Positions 52,815 through 62,622 of a DNA stretch of 64,000 bases are shown here, piece after piece. The DNA is taken from positions 1 to 64,000 of the forward strand of contig JALNYH010000008.1 in the NCBI GenBank assembly GCA_023229945.1, given 5' to 3'. The DNA comes from Arcobacteraceae bacterium (GTDB lineage: Bacteria; Campylobacterota; Campylobacteria; Campylobacterales; Arcobacteraceae). Each line of letters starts with the position of its first letter. The first letter of the stretch is position 1. Both the position numbers and the translations under genes were made by a program. The notes beneath the pieces are model-generated. The model was given only the letters and a program-made list of their open reading frames with translations, was not told the origin of the DNA and searched no databases.

Positions 52815-52925
52815 AAAGGAGGTCAATAGTGATGGATTTTTAGTAGAAGAATAAAATTACATATTAGCCAGCAAATTTTTATGTTCTCCAAGATAGTAGC
52901 CAGCCAAAAGTGTAATCAATATAAG
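52815..52925. other. Orphan ribosome-binding site and decayed coding remnant
   Basis: A perfect AAAGGAGGT (52815-52823) is followed 8 nt later by ATG GAT TTT TAG, a four-codon frame. On the minus strand, just before the stop at 52857-52859, a short stretch reads ITLLAGYYLGEHKNLLANM, which looks like the end of a small membrane protein but has no start. The gap probably contains leftovers of deleted genes. Confidence 0.3.
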
Positions 52926-53921
52926 TTAGATAATGTATATATTCTTATCTTTTTTAAATTCTATCGGTAAAATCCCATATTTTTCTTTGAAAATTTTACT
53001 AAAATGCCCCATACTATTGTATCCTACAATACCAGCTGCTTCTTGAATACTGATGTCATTTTTTAGAAGTAGGTTTTTTGCATAGTCTAGTCTATATTCA
53101 TGAAGCATACCATAAACTGTCATTCCAAAAACTTGTTTGAACCCTTTTTTTAGTTTAAATTCATTGATAGCTGATTTATAAGCAAGTTCTTTGAGTGAAG
53201 GTGGATTTTGGATGTTTTCAAGTAAAAGATTTTTTGCCTTATGTAAACACTCTATATCTTTTTGACTCAATATCAAAGTATTATTAGATTTTTGGGTTTC
53301 TATAGAGTTTAGACTAGTATATACCAAATCCAAAAGTTTGGATTCTAAATAAAGTTCTTGAAGTTTCCCACTGTTTAAACTTGATATATGAAGTAAATCA
53401 TTCAATAATATTTTTTGATTTAAATTTATATGGTTATTGAAATTGACATCAATATAATCCCCTTTATATATCTGTTTTGTATTTTTGAAGTTTTCATTAT
53501 TTTGGATAACTTCATTAAATAATCTTTTATCAAAACTTATATGATGTAGTTGTACGGATTGATTTTTGGGATAAATGCTATTGCATTTATGCCCAGTAAA
53601 TAATTCACCATTCATACAAATGCCTGAATCCCATTTAACTCTTTTATGTTTTATAGTATCTTCCATATAAATATTATTTCCACTATTAAAACATAAAAAA
53701 TTAATATCACAAGAGTTAGTGTTTTCTACCATTGTATCATCATTAAAACATCCAACTATAGAAGTATATTTTATACCAAATCCAGTATTGTAATGGTTTA
53801 TATTCATTTTACCGTAATCTTGTTCTATACTAATATCTACCTTACCTCTTGGGCTATTCGGATAACCTATATTTTTGTACACTTTATCCCATAACTCATT
53901 TGAAGATATAAATTTACTCAT
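52926..53921 (-). CDS. AraC-family regulator (PchR-like), copy 2
   Basis: 331 residues, the same length as copy 1. N-terminal sensory part with SVQLHHISFDKRLFNEVIQN; C-terminal double HTH (about 225-325) with LKELAYKSAINEFKLKKGFK, VFGMTVYGMLHEYRLDYAKN and GYNSMGHFSKIFKEKYGILP, the PchR/YbtA pattern. It is transcribed away from receptor 2, with a Fur-like palindrome in the 117-bp gap, so it is probably iron-repressed and activates receptor 2 when the siderophore is sensed. Confidence 0.88.
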   Translation of the reverse strand: MSKFISSNELWDKVYKNIGYPNSPRGKVDISIEQDYGKMNINHYNTGFGIKYTSIVGCFNDDTMVENTNSCDINFLCFNSGNNIYMEDTIKHKRVKWDSGICMNGELFTGHKCNSIYPKNQSVQLHHISFDKRLFNEVIQNNENFKNTKQIYKGDYIDVNFNNHINLNQKILLNDLLHISSLNSGKLQELYLESKLLDLVYTSLNSIETQKSNNTLILSQKDIECLHKAKNLLLENIQNPPSLKELAYKSAINEFKLKKGFKQVFGMTVYGMLHEYRLDYAKNLLLKNDISIQEAAGIVGYNSMGHFSKIFKEKYGILPIEFKKDKNIYII

Positions 53922-53960
53922 AAAAATCCCTTTAATGATAAAAAAATTCCCTATAGCGAT

Positions 53961-53977
53961 ATTATCATATTGATAAT
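53961..53977. promoter_or_regulatory. Fur-like palindrome between AraC copy 2 and receptor 2
   Basis: ATTATCA-TAT-TGATAAT (53961-53977) is a perfect 7-3-7 inverted repeat built of Fur half-sites. An overlapping TGATAATTGTTTTCA (53971-53985) matches the direct 7-1-7 form at 12 of 14. It could control both divergent genes. Confidence 0.6.
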
Positions 53978-54038
53978 TGTTTTCAATTATAATATTATAT
54001 CGCTTTAAAAATGCTAAAGTGAAAAGAGGAGTATATAA

Positions 54039-56132
54039 ATGAGAAAAAATCTACTTAGGGCTACTTTATTATCTGTAGTTGCAAGTTCTGTTTTGATGGC
54101 TGATGATAGCAATATAGTCAAATTGGATGATGTCACAGTCAGTGCCAATAAAATAGAAGAAAATATCAAAGATGTTCCGCAAAGTATCACAGTTATAAGT
54201 GAAGAGATTCTTCAAGAAAAAGGGATAAAAAATATCAATGATGTAATCAAAGAAGTACCAAATATGATCACAAGTGGCTCCAATAACGGCGTACAAACTT
54301 CTTTTAGAGGACTCAATATCTCAACATTTACAAACAATAATCCTGTGGTTATCTATGTAGATGGTGTTCCTTATTATGATAGATATGACTTTGACCCATC
54401 GTTAGCAAATGTAGAGCAAGTTGAGATACTTAGAGGCCCACAAGGGACACTCTATGGTAAAGATGCCATCGGTGCAGTTATCAATATCATCACAAAAACA
54501 CCTTCCAATGAGTGGCATGGAAATGTTGGTGCTGAATACGGTAGCAATAACTATATGCAAAGTACTTTCAATGCAAGTGGAGCTTTGATAGAAAACAAAC
54601 TCTATGCAGGAGTCAACGGCTCATTTCAAGGAGATGATGGTTGGATAACCAATAATTATCCTGGGATGCCTAAAGATGCAGACAAAGATAAAGAGAGAAA
54701 AACAAGTGCCTTTTTACTTTTTAAACCAACGGATAGATTATCAGGAAAACTAACTGTTACGGATAATTATTCCAAAACAAATTGGATGGATGGACTTAAT
54801 ACGGCTGATACCACTACTCCAATAAGTAGTATCAAAAGAGATAGTGCCAAAAATGCTAGCTTTGATGTACCAACCTATGAAGAATCAAAAGTCAAATCAC
54901 AAAGTTTAAATCTAAGTTATGATTTTGATGCTATGAATCTAGAATCTACAACCACTCATAAAAAATTTGATATAGATGGGGATTATGATGGGGATTATAT
55001 CTCTGGTACAGTTGATGATGGATTAAGAATGTTCAATTATACAAATATGGATACTTGGACCCAAGAGGTTAAACTCTCAGGAAAAACTCAAGATATAAAA
55101 TGGGTAGCAGGTCTTTATGCCGATGACGAAGAAAGAGACATTGGACCTTATGGTATGGAAATGAATATGGGAGCTGTTTATATAGCTGATGTATATGCCA
55201 AAGCAAATAGTAAAACTCAAGCTCTCTTTGGTCAAACGATGATACCACTAGCAGATAAATTTGAACTCACCATTGGAGGAAGATACCAAAAAATCAAAAA
55301 AGATATTGATTTGACGATGTCTCAAACCTTTGGTGGAGTTGCCATGCCAGGTTCGCCATTTGATTATAAAGATGAGAAAACTTGGAATACCTTTTTGCCA
55401 AAAGTTGCCCTCTCATATAAAAATAACGATAGCTTAACTACTTATGCTTCCATTTCAAAAGGGTATATGCCTGGAGGTTTTAACTATTTTGCTATGAGTG
55501 GTGGTACAGCTGAAAACAGCTTTGACCCACAAAAATCTACAAATTATGAAGTGGGAATGAAATATATAGGAGAAAACTATCTTCTAAACACTTCTGTTTT
55601 TAGAATGGATATAGAAGATATTCATATCTATAAAACTGTAGGTGGAACACTTTTTCTTACAGACAATGCTAAAAAAGCCCATTCTCAGGGGATAGAGATA
55701 GATGGAAAGTATTTCTTAACCGATAATATTGAACTCTCAGGAGCACTTGGGCTTATAGACGCCAAATACGATGACTATGATACAGGAACAGCTATTTATG
55801 ATGGGAAAAGAATAGAAAACACACCACGATATACGGCAAATGTAGGGATAGCTTATGTGAGTGAAAGTGGAATATATGGAAGATTAGATGCCTATGCCAG
55901 AGGAAAAACTAGTTTCTTTGATGGAGCAAACAATACAATGGTCACAGCTGATGGAGCAATCATATCAAATCTAAAAGTTGGATATAAGATAAAAGATTGG
56001 GACATCTATGGATATATCAAAAATATTACCGATGAAGAATATATAGATTCATTTAGATCATCAGGAAATAGACAAATAGTAGGATTCAATGAGCCAAGAA
56101 CCTTCGGTATTGGTGCAAGATATAAATTCTAG
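54039..56132 (+). CDS. TonB-dependent receptor 2
   Basis: 697 residues. Signal peptide cleaved near LMA-DD. The TonB-box region KLDDVTVSANK is followed by the plug: DVPQSITVISEEILQEKG, QVEILRGPQGTLYGKDAIGA and VINIITKTPS. The barrel ends in FGIGARYKF. Sequence style (GPQGTLYGKDAIGAVINI) is that of the CirA/FyuA and TIGR01782-like receptors. It heads an operon with two ABC exporter-fold proteins and two MFS proteins, the layout of the yersiniabactin-type uptake locus (fyuA-ybtPQ-ybtX), so a phenolate/thiazoline-like ferric siderophore is a reasonable guess. Ribosome site AGAGGAG. Confidence 0.93.
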   Translation: MRKNLLRATLLSVVASSVLMADDSNIVKLDDVTVSANKIEENIKDVPQSITVISEEILQEKGIKNINDVIKEVPNMITSGSNNGVQTSFRGLNISTFTNNNPVVIYVDGVPYYDRYDFDPSLANVEQVEILRGPQGTLYGKDAIGAVINIITKTPSNEWHGNVGAEYGSNNYMQSTFNASGALIENKLYAGVNGSFQGDDGWITNNYPGMPKDADKDKERKTSAFLLFKPTDRLSGKLTVTDNYSKTNWMDGLNTADTTTPISSIKRDSAKNASFDVPTYEESKVKSQSLNLSYDFDAMNLESTTTHKKFDIDGDYDGDYISGTVDDGLRMFNYTNMDTWTQEVKLSGKTQDIKWVAGLYADDEERDIGPYGMEMNMGAVYIADVYAKANSKTQALFGQTMIPLADKFELTIGGRYQKIKKDIDLTMSQTFGGVAMPGSPFDYKDEKTWNTFLPKVALSYKNNDSLTTYASISKGYMPGGFNYFAMSGGTAENSFDPQKSTNYEVGMKYIGENYLLNTSVFRMDIEDIHIYKTVGGTLFLTDNAKKAHSQGIEIDGKYFLTDNIELSGALGLIDAKYDDYDTGTAIYDGKRIENTPRYTANVGIAYVSESGIYGRLDAYARGKTSFFDGANNTMVTADGAIISNLKVGYKIKDWDIYGYIKNITDEEYIDSFRSSGNRQIVGFNEPRTFGIGARYKF

Positions 56133-56140
56133 GTAAAAAT

Positions 56141-57931
56141 ATGAAACAAACAAACAAACAAAAACGGGGACTATGGGCTATCATGGCTCCCGTAAATAAT
56201 TATATTAGATGGGCAATGGTGATTTCTGCTCTTAGTGGAATATTGTCAGTTGTGGGTTTTGTCTTTTTGGCTTATGTTATAGGACTTATTATGGGTGGGA
56301 GTATCCATCTCTTTGGTTTTGAACTTGGATTTAAAGAAGCATTGATACTTTTAGCTCTCATCACAATTCTTTCTTTTTTAACCAAATTTTACTCTTTTGT
56401 GATTTCCCATTTGGGTGCTTTTAAATTAGAGCAAATTTTAAGAACCGATATTACTACCCATCTAGCACAAATTCCCCTAGGACATATTATCACTCTTGGA
56501 ACAGGTGCTATCAAAAAAGTACTGCTTGATGATGTGAAAAATCTTCATGCTTTTGTTGCCGATACGACACCTATGATGGCTAAAGCTATTGTAGCTCCAC
56601 TTGCTTCGATGGTTGCACTTTTTGTGATTGACTATCGTTTGGGACTAGTTGCTATTGCTATTTTATTAGTGGGTGCTGTGCTTATGAAATTTGTGATGAA
56701 AGATTCTGTAATGCATAGGCAAAACTATGAGCAAAGTCAAAGTGAAATCAACAAAGCCGTTATTGAGTTTGTTCAAGCTATGCCAGTGGTGCGTACTTTT
56801 GATGATGGAACAACTTCTTTTAAAAGATACAATGACGCTTTAGCAAAATATAGAACAAATCTCAAAACTTGGTTTGGCTCTACTAGTACCTCTGCTAGAA
56901 TAGCGATGACCATTCTTAGCCCTATGCCAACACTTCTTGCAGTTACTATTACGGGACTCTTTTTCTTGATGGATGGAACTTTAGAGTTTGCACCCTTTAT
57001 TGCAGCACTACTTGTAAGTACTGGGATGGCTGATGCACTGATGCCTTTGATGTGGATGAGTAATTTTGTCAAAAAATCAAGTGCAGCTGCTATAAGAATA
57101 CAAGAGATTATGGATATACCAGTTCTTCATATCTCAAAGGCACATAAAAAAATAGAAACTACTGATATAGTATTTGAAAATGTTGATTTTAGATACAACA
57201 AAAAAGACAACTATGCCCTAAAAAATATCAACTTTGAAGTCAAAGCACATACCGTTACTGCCCTTGTGGGACCAAGTGGAGCTGGGAAAAGTACGGTGGC
57301 AAAACTCATACCAAGATTTTGGGATGTGACAAGCGGAAGCATCAAAATAGGCGGTGTTGATATCAAAGATGTTGATTCACAAGCGTTGATGGATACGGTT
57401 TCATTTGTATTTCAAGATACTTTTTTGTTCAATGATACTTTATCAAACAATATAAAAATGGCAAATCCAACTGCTAGCGATGAAGACATGATAGAAGCTT
57501 GCAAAGCAGCTCAAATTCACGATTTTATTCTTAGTTTGCCAAATAGTTATGAAACCATGGCAGGAGATAGAGGAACAAATCTCTCAGGGGGACAAAAACA
57601 ACGCATCACTATCGCACGAGCGATTTTGAGAAATACCCCTATTGTTGTGCTTGATGAAGCTACAGCATTTGCTGACCCTGAAAATGAAGAGGAGATTATC
57701 AAAGCACTAGCAAATCTGATGAAAAATAAAACCGTCATCGTCATAGCCCATAGGCTTTCAACTATCAAAGATGTGGATCAAATAGTAGTATTTGATCAGG
57801 GAGAAGTGAAAGAAAAAGGGAAACATCAAGAACTTTTAGCAATACAAGGTGGTATTTATGCAAAACTTTGGAGTAATTATGAAAAAGCACAACATTGGGA
57901 TATTCACCATAATATAGGAGGTGCATTATGA
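56141..57931 (+). CDS. Siderophore ABC transporter, YbtP/IrtA-like
   Basis: 596 residues: six membrane helices (about 18-330) fused to an ABC ATPase. Walker A GPSGAGKST (about 376), Q-loop FVFQDTF, signature LSGGQKQR, Walker B VVLDEATAFADPENE, H-loop IAHRLST. The D-loop 'AFADPENE' instead of 'SALD' is typical of the YbtP/IrtA half of heterodimeric exporter-fold importers for ferric siderophores. No siderophore-interacting flavin domain is attached, unlike mycobacterial IrtA. The gene starts 8 bp after receptor 2, and its stop overlaps the partner gene (ATGA). Confidence 0.9.
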   Translation: MKQTNKQKRGLWAIMAPVNNYIRWAMVISALSGILSVVGFVFLAYVIGLIMGGSIHLFGFELGFKEALILLALITILSFLTKFYSFVISHLGAFKLEQILRTDITTHLAQIPLGHIITLGTGAIKKVLLDDVKNLHAFVADTTPMMAKAIVAPLASMVALFVIDYRLGLVAIAILLVGAVLMKFVMKDSVMHRQNYEQSQSEINKAVIEFVQAMPVVRTFDDGTTSFKRYNDALAKYRTNLKTWFGSTSTSARIAMTILSPMPTLLAVTITGLFFLMDGTLEFAPFIAALLVSTGMADALMPLMWMSNFVKKSSAAAIRIQEIMDIPVLHISKAHKKIETTDIVFENVDFRYNKKDNYALKNINFEVKAHTVTALVGPSGAGKSTVAKLIPRFWDVTSGSIKIGGVDIKDVDSQALMDTVSFVFQDTFLFNDTLSNNIKMANPTASDEDMIEACKAAQIHDFILSLPNSYETMAGDRGTNLSGGQKQRITIARAILRNTPIVVLDEATAFADPENEEEIIKALANLMKNKTVIVIAHRLSTIKDVDQIVVFDQGEVKEKGKHQELLAIQGGIYAKLWSNYEKAQHWDIHHNIGGAL

Positions 57932-59697
57932 AAAAAGATCAATTTGCATCACTACTCACTATTTATAAGTTGAGTGTTGAACTAGCTGGAGAATACGGAA
58001 GCGGTTTTAAGAAAAGTTTAGTCTATTTTACTTTGGCATTTGTCACTCAAGGTATTGCTTTTGGACTATTTTATCCATTACTTATAGCGATGTTTGCGGA
58101 TACTCCCTTGATGTCTGATATTATCCTTTATTTTGGTTTGATGGTATTTTTTAGCATCTTGTCTTTTTGGGCAAAATGGAGGGGGCATGATTTTGACTAC
58201 AATGGAAAAATTGTAGATGTCACCCATGAACTTAGAACAAAACTAGGCACCGCTCTTCGAGAGATGCCATTAGAAAAACTTTCTACCTATAAAACAGGAG
58301 AACTTAACTCTACTTTTTCAAGCAATGTAGATGAATCTGTCTTACACTTGGGAATGGTTGCTTCTATGTTTTTGCAAATTGTCGTTGTCCCTATCACTAT
58401 CATTGTCGTTACATTTTTTGTAGATTGGCGACTTGCTCTTATCATGCTTGCGATGCTTCCTCTTGCCATTCCACTCTATAGCTGGAAAAGAAGAGCGTCT
58501 CATGAAGATAAAAGTGAATACAATCAAGCAAACGGCGTATTAGAATCGGATTTTGTAGAGTATATTCAAGGATTGCCCGTACTCAAAGCCGTCAATAAAG
58601 TAGGTGTAAATGCTCAAAAACTTCAAGGCTCAATTGCTTATGTCAAAGAGGTACAAAAGAAAGGACTTTATAAAGGGCAAATTCCATTTGTACTTATGGG
58701 AGTTTTGATAGAGATAACTTTACTGGCAATCGTATTTATAGGAGCATTTTTTGTTCTTGACAATACCTTGTCGTTTATTACTCTAGCTGCTGCTGTTATT
58801 GTTATATCAAGACTAGCTGAACCATTGTCAATATTTTTAGGCGTGGTATCGGTATTTGATTTGATGGATTCGGCATTTAAAAGAATCAAATCTATTTTAG
58901 CAATTGAACCACTCAAAATACATAAGCCATTAAAAACGATAAAAACTTATGATATAGCATTTGATAATGTAAGTTTTGCTTATCAAAATCAGCCAACACA
59001 TGCACTACAAAATGTAAATTTTATTATGGCAAATAAAACAATGACTGCCATAGTAGGACATTCTGGTTGTGGAAAAACGACCATCACTAAGATGATTATG
59101 CGTTATGCTGATCCACAAAGTGGTAGTATCAAAATCGGTGGAGTAAATATCCAAAATATGACCCCTGAAGATTTGATGAAAAATATCTCTGTAGTGTTTC
59201 AAGATGTCTATTTGTTTGATGATACCATCATAAACAATATCCGTATGGCAAACCCAAATGCTACAGACAAAGAGGTAGAAGATGCAGCAAATAGTGCCTA
59301 TTGCCATGAATTTATCACAAGATTGCCAAATGGATACAATACAAAAATAGGCGATATAGGTGGAAGTTTAAGCGGAGGAGAGAGACAAAGGATATCAATA
59401 GCAAGAGCTATTTTAAAAAATGCTCCAATTGTAATCTTGGATGAACCAACAGCCGCCCTTGATACCGAAAGTGAAGTTGCAGTGCAACGAGCCATAGATA
59501 AATTAGTAGAAAATAAAACCGTTGTTGTGATAGCCCATAGATTATCTACAATTGCAGGAGCAGATACGATACTTGTAGTTGATAATGGAAAAATTGTTGA
59601 AAGCGGTACACACGATGAATTGGTAACAAAAAACGGCAGATACTATGGTATGTGGTCAGCACAACAGAGAATCAAAGACTGGCATATAAATGCATAA
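57928..59697 (+). CDS. Siderophore ABC transporter, YbtQ/IrtB-like
   Basis: 589 residues. Six membrane helices followed by an ABC ATPase: Walker A GHSGCGKTT (about 376), FQDVYLFDD, signature LSGGERQR, Walker B VILDEPTAALD and IAHRLST. It pairs with the previous gene to form a heterodimer, with canonical D-loop here and non-canonical in the partner. It carries ferric siderophore across the inner membrane. Overlaps: 4 bp with the upstream gene, 8 bp with the downstream MFS gene. Confidence 0.9.
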   Translation: MKKDQFASLLTIYKLSVELAGEYGSGFKKSLVYFTLAFVTQGIAFGLFYPLLIAMFADTPLMSDIILYFGLMVFFSILSFWAKWRGHDFDYNGKIVDVTHELRTKLGTALREMPLEKLSTYKTGELNSTFSSNVDESVLHLGMVASMFLQIVVVPITIIVVTFFVDWRLALIMLAMLPLAIPLYSWKRRASHEDKSEYNQANGVLESDFVEYIQGLPVLKAVNKVGVNAQKLQGSIAYVKEVQKKGLYKGQIPFVLMGVLIEITLLAIVFIGAFFVLDNTLSFITLAAAVIVISRLAEPLSIFLGVVSVFDLMDSAFKRIKSILAIEPLKIHKPLKTIKTYDIAFDNVSFAYQNQPTHALQNVNFIMANKTMTAIVGHSGCGKTTITKMIMRYADPQSGSIKIGGVNIQNMTPEDLMKNISVVFQDVYLFDDTIINNIRMANPNATDKEVEDAANSAYCHEFITRLPNGYNTKIGDIGGSLSGGERQRISIARAILKNAPIVILDEPTAALDTESEVAVQRAIDKLVENKTVVVIAHRLSTIAGADTILVVDNGKIVESGTHDELVTKNGRYYGMWSAQQRIKDWHINA

Positions 59698-60901
59698 ATC
59701 ACATCTAACAAAACAAACTATCCTTCTTTTGGGTAGTTTGTACACCACACAATTTGTCGGTTTTGCTTTTTTCTCTGTTGCTGTGATAGCTATTTGGAGA
59801 AAAGCTGGTATGCCACTAGAACAACTTGGATTATTATCAATGCTTAGTTTGGTATGGGTTGTGAAATTCTTTTGGGCACCTTGGGTAGATAGATATGTCC
59901 TACAAAATCACGGAAACTATAAAAAGTTTATAACCATAGTTCAAACTCTTCTGGTCGTTGCTATTGTTGGGGTTAGTTTTTTAGATGTTATTGAAGATAA
60001 AATAATTATTATCATCTCTCTTATTGCCGTTGGGCTATTATCAGCAACTCAAGATATTGCAACAGAAGGTTTAGCTTATAAAATACTTACCAAAAAAGAA
60101 AGAGGCTTTGGCGGAACTCTCAAAACCATAGGTGGAATCTTAGGATATATTATCGGGGCTGGAGTTGCTCTTAGTATTTATGAAAAAATAGGCTGGAGTG
60201 CTACTATTTTGATGTTAGCATCACTTACTGCTATCACTTTGATTCAAATGTTTTTCTATAAAGAGCATACTTCAAAAGTTGAAATACATAGTGAATCAAT
60301 ATCTTGGAAAATATTTTACCAGTTTTGGAATACAAAAGACAAAAAACTATGGCTTATATTTTTGATTTTGTTTCCGACTGGTATGTCGATAGCTAATGGT
60401 TTATTGGTACCTTTGTTAGTAGATATAGGATGGAGTTTAGAAAAAATAGGATATGTTAAAGGGTTTGTTGGAAGTGTTTTGGGTATTTTAAGTGCTATTT
60501 TAAGTGGTTGGCTTTTAAAACATTATGACCGTATTAATGTTCTCATTGGTATTTGTCTTTTTGAAGCAATTGCATTCTTATCTTTGCTGTTTATCTATTA
60601 TGGAAATAGTAATATTGTACTCAACGCTTTAGCTATTAGTTCTATTTTTATCAGTTATGGTGCATCTATGCCAATTATTTCTGCCCTTATTATGGATTAT
60701 ATAGAAAAATCACCCAATACCGAATATGCACTCCAATTTGCAATATATATGCTTATGGGAGTTGTTGCGGGAGGAAGCGGTGTGTCCTTGTCAGGAGTTT
60801 TTGGGTATGACACCATGATAGTTGTATCATCATTGTTTTCATTTATTTCAATGATATTTGTATTATTATTTTTTAAAGGAATTAAATATGAAAGAGATTA
60901 A
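59690..60901 (+). CDS. RhtX/FptX-like MFS siderophore permease
   Basis: 403 residues, 12 membrane helices. The first helices (LGSLYTTQFVGFAFFSVAVI, LGLLSMLSLVWVVKFFWAPW) and ATQDIATEGLAYK are the signature of the RhtX/FptX/AmpG-like group that imports rhizobactin- or pyochelin-type siderophores through the inner membrane. Having both this and an ABC pair suggests two inner-membrane routes or two substrates. It overlaps the ABC gene by 8 bp. Confidence 0.85.
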   Translation: MHKSHLTKQTILLLGSLYTTQFVGFAFFSVAVIAIWRKAGMPLEQLGLLSMLSLVWVVKFFWAPWVDRYVLQNHGNYKKFITIVQTLLVVAIVGVSFLDVIEDKIIIIISLIAVGLLSATQDIATEGLAYKILTKKERGFGGTLKTIGGILGYIIGAGVALSIYEKIGWSATILMLASLTAITLIQMFFYKEHTSKVEIHSESISWKIFYQFWNTKDKKLWLIFLILFPTGMSIANGLLVPLLVDIGWSLEKIGYVKGFVGSVLGILSAILSGWLLKHYDRINVLIGICLFEAIAFLSLLFIYYGNSNIVLNALAISSIFISYGASMPIISALIMDYIEKSPNTEYALQFAIYMLMGVVAGGSGVSLSGVFGYDTMIVVSSLFSFISMIFVLLFFKGIKYERD

Positions 60902-62051
60902 ACCATTAATGCTCACAAATATTTTATGTGCAACTGCTGGTATGGCTTTTATGCCCGTGGTTGGACCGATAGTTAGAAATCTTGGACTGCAAGAGTGGCA
61001 TGCAGGGTTTACGGTAACTTTTGGAGCAATAGCATGGGTGTTTTTTGCCAGATACTGGGGTAAAAAAAGTGATAAAATAGGGAGAAAACCCGTACTTATA
61101 ACTGGAGTTTTAGGAATAGGTATCTCATATTTGGTATTGGCTATTTTTGTAGATTTTGCTTTGGATAATCCACCGTTAATTATAGTTTCTTTAATTGTTC
61201 TTATTTTAACAAGAGGTTCAACAAGCATATTTTATTCTGCTATTTCACCTGTTTCGGCTGCATTTGTAGCCGATAAAGTAGAACCAAAACAAAGATCAAA
61301 TTATATGGCAAAACTAGGAGCAGCCAATGGCATAGGTATGGTTTTGGGTCCTATTGCAGGAGGTGCATTGGCTATCTATGGTCTTGAAGCACCACTTTAT
61401 ACTTTTGCGATATTGCCTTTTATCGCTGCTATAGTTTTGTATTTTAGTATTGAGCGAGCTCCAAAAATACATATAGAAAAAGAGATTGAAACAAAGTTTT
61501 TTGATAAAAGACTTTTTATACCTATATTTTCGACCTTTTTAACTATGTTCGCTTTTATGACTATCAATTCTTGTTTGGGATTTTTTGCACTTGATATTTT
61601 TAGATTAGATGATTTAGAAGCTGCAAAAGTGACAGGATATATTTTGGGAATTATGGGCTTTACTCTTATATTGTCTCAAATAATAGTGACAAAAACAACA
61701 ACCATTGCCCCACAAACTTTTATGAAATTAGGAACTATCCTTTCAGCTATTGGGATGATAGGGATGGCATATTCTTTAAATGTTTGGGGTTCTTTATTTT
61801 TCTCTTCATTATTTGGTCTTGGGATGGGCTTTTTGTTTCCATCTATTATGTCAATTACCGCAAATTCTGTAGAAGCTCATGAACAAGGATATGCAGCAGG
61901 AACTGTTTCATCAGCCAAAGGGATAGGGATGATTTTTGGTCCATTGGTAAGTACTGCACTCTATGGGTTTTCAAGTTCACTCCCGTTTGTTTTTAGTGGA
62001 TTACTTTTTTTTATATTGTTGGTATTAATTTATAGGAAATTAGATGTTTGA
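60888..62051 (+). CDS. MFS transporter, possible siderophore exporter
   Basis: 387 residues from ATG 60888, preferred over the longer frame from TTG 60858 because AAAGGAATT lies 6-8 nt upstream and MKEIKPLMLTNILCATAGMA is a natural MFS start. Twelve membrane helices. Motif A is KKSDKIGRKPV, and LGPIAGGALAIYG matches motif C of drug/H+ antiporters (DHA1 or TetA type). In siderophore loci such proteins (EntS, YbtX) export apo- or used siderophore or act in recycling. The direction here is inferred. It overlaps the upstream gene by 14 bp and mntP by 8 bp. Confidence 0.8.
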   Translation: MKEIKPLMLTNILCATAGMAFMPVVGPIVRNLGLQEWHAGFTVTFGAIAWVFFARYWGKKSDKIGRKPVLITGVLGIGISYLVLAIFVDFALDNPPLIIVSLIVLILTRGSTSIFYSAISPVSAAFVADKVEPKQRSNYMAKLGAANGIGMVLGPIAGGALAIYGLEAPLYTFAILPFIAAIVLYFSIERAPKIHIEKEIETKFFDKRLFIPIFSTFLTMFAFMTINSCLGFFALDIFRLDDLEAAKVTGYILGIMGFTLILSQIIVTKTTTIAPQTFMKLGTILSAIGMIGMAYSLNVWGSLFFSSLFGLGMGFLFPSIMSITANSVEAHEQGYAAGTVSSAKGIGMIFGPLVSTALYGFSSSLPFVFSGLLFFILLVLIYRKLDV

Positions 62052-62583
62052 GGTTTTAATTTTAGCTATTGCTTTGAGTATGGATGCCTTTGCCGTTTCT
62101 ATCGGTCTGGGAATAAAAGAGAAAAAAAATATTAAAATCGTTGCTTTAAAAGCAGGATTGTTATTTGGTTTATTTCAAGCTTTAATGCCAATTATTGGGT
62201 ATCTTGGTGGGAGAAGTATAGAAGAATTGATTAGTGGATATGATAGTGTTATTGCCTTTGTTCTTTTATCTTTGATTGGGGCAAAAATGATTTATGAATC
62301 ATATCAAGAAAAAACAGAAGAGGAAATCAGATGTGTATCAAATCGTATTATTTTAACCCTTGCAATTGCCACAAGTATAGATGCTATGGCAGCTGGTTTT
62401 ACACTTCATTTGTTTGATTTAAATCCTTATATTTCAGTCATTATTATAGGTTGTACTACATTTGTATTTAGTTATTTGGGGGTTTATATAGGTAAAACCA
62501 CAGGTGCAAAATATGAACAAAATGCAGAAAAATTTGGTGGTATCGTTTTGATACTCATTGGACTTAAAATACTCATAGTATGA
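62044..62583 (+). CDS. mntP: Manganese efflux pump MntP
   Basis: 179 residues, six membrane helices in two repeats. The two conserved Asp motifs are LSMDAFAVSIGLG (about 11-23) and ATSIDAMAAGFTL, diagnostic of the MntP (DUF204) family. It exports Mn2+. Its start overlaps the MFS gene by 8 bp, placing manganese export in the siderophore operon; excess Mn is most harmful when iron is scarce, which makes co-regulation sensible. Confidence 0.93.
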   Translation: MFEVLILAIALSMDAFAVSIGLGIKEKKNIKIVALKAGLLFGLFQALMPIIGYLGGRSIEELISGYDSVIAFVLLSLIGAKMIYESYQEKTEEEIRCVSNRIILTLAIATSIDAMAAGFTLHLFDLNPYISVIIIGCTTFVFSYLGVYIGKTTGAKYEQNAEKFGGIVLILIGLKILIV

Positions 62584-62622
62584 GATATAGTATATATTTA
62601 TTTTAATAAAAGGGAGTTTTTA

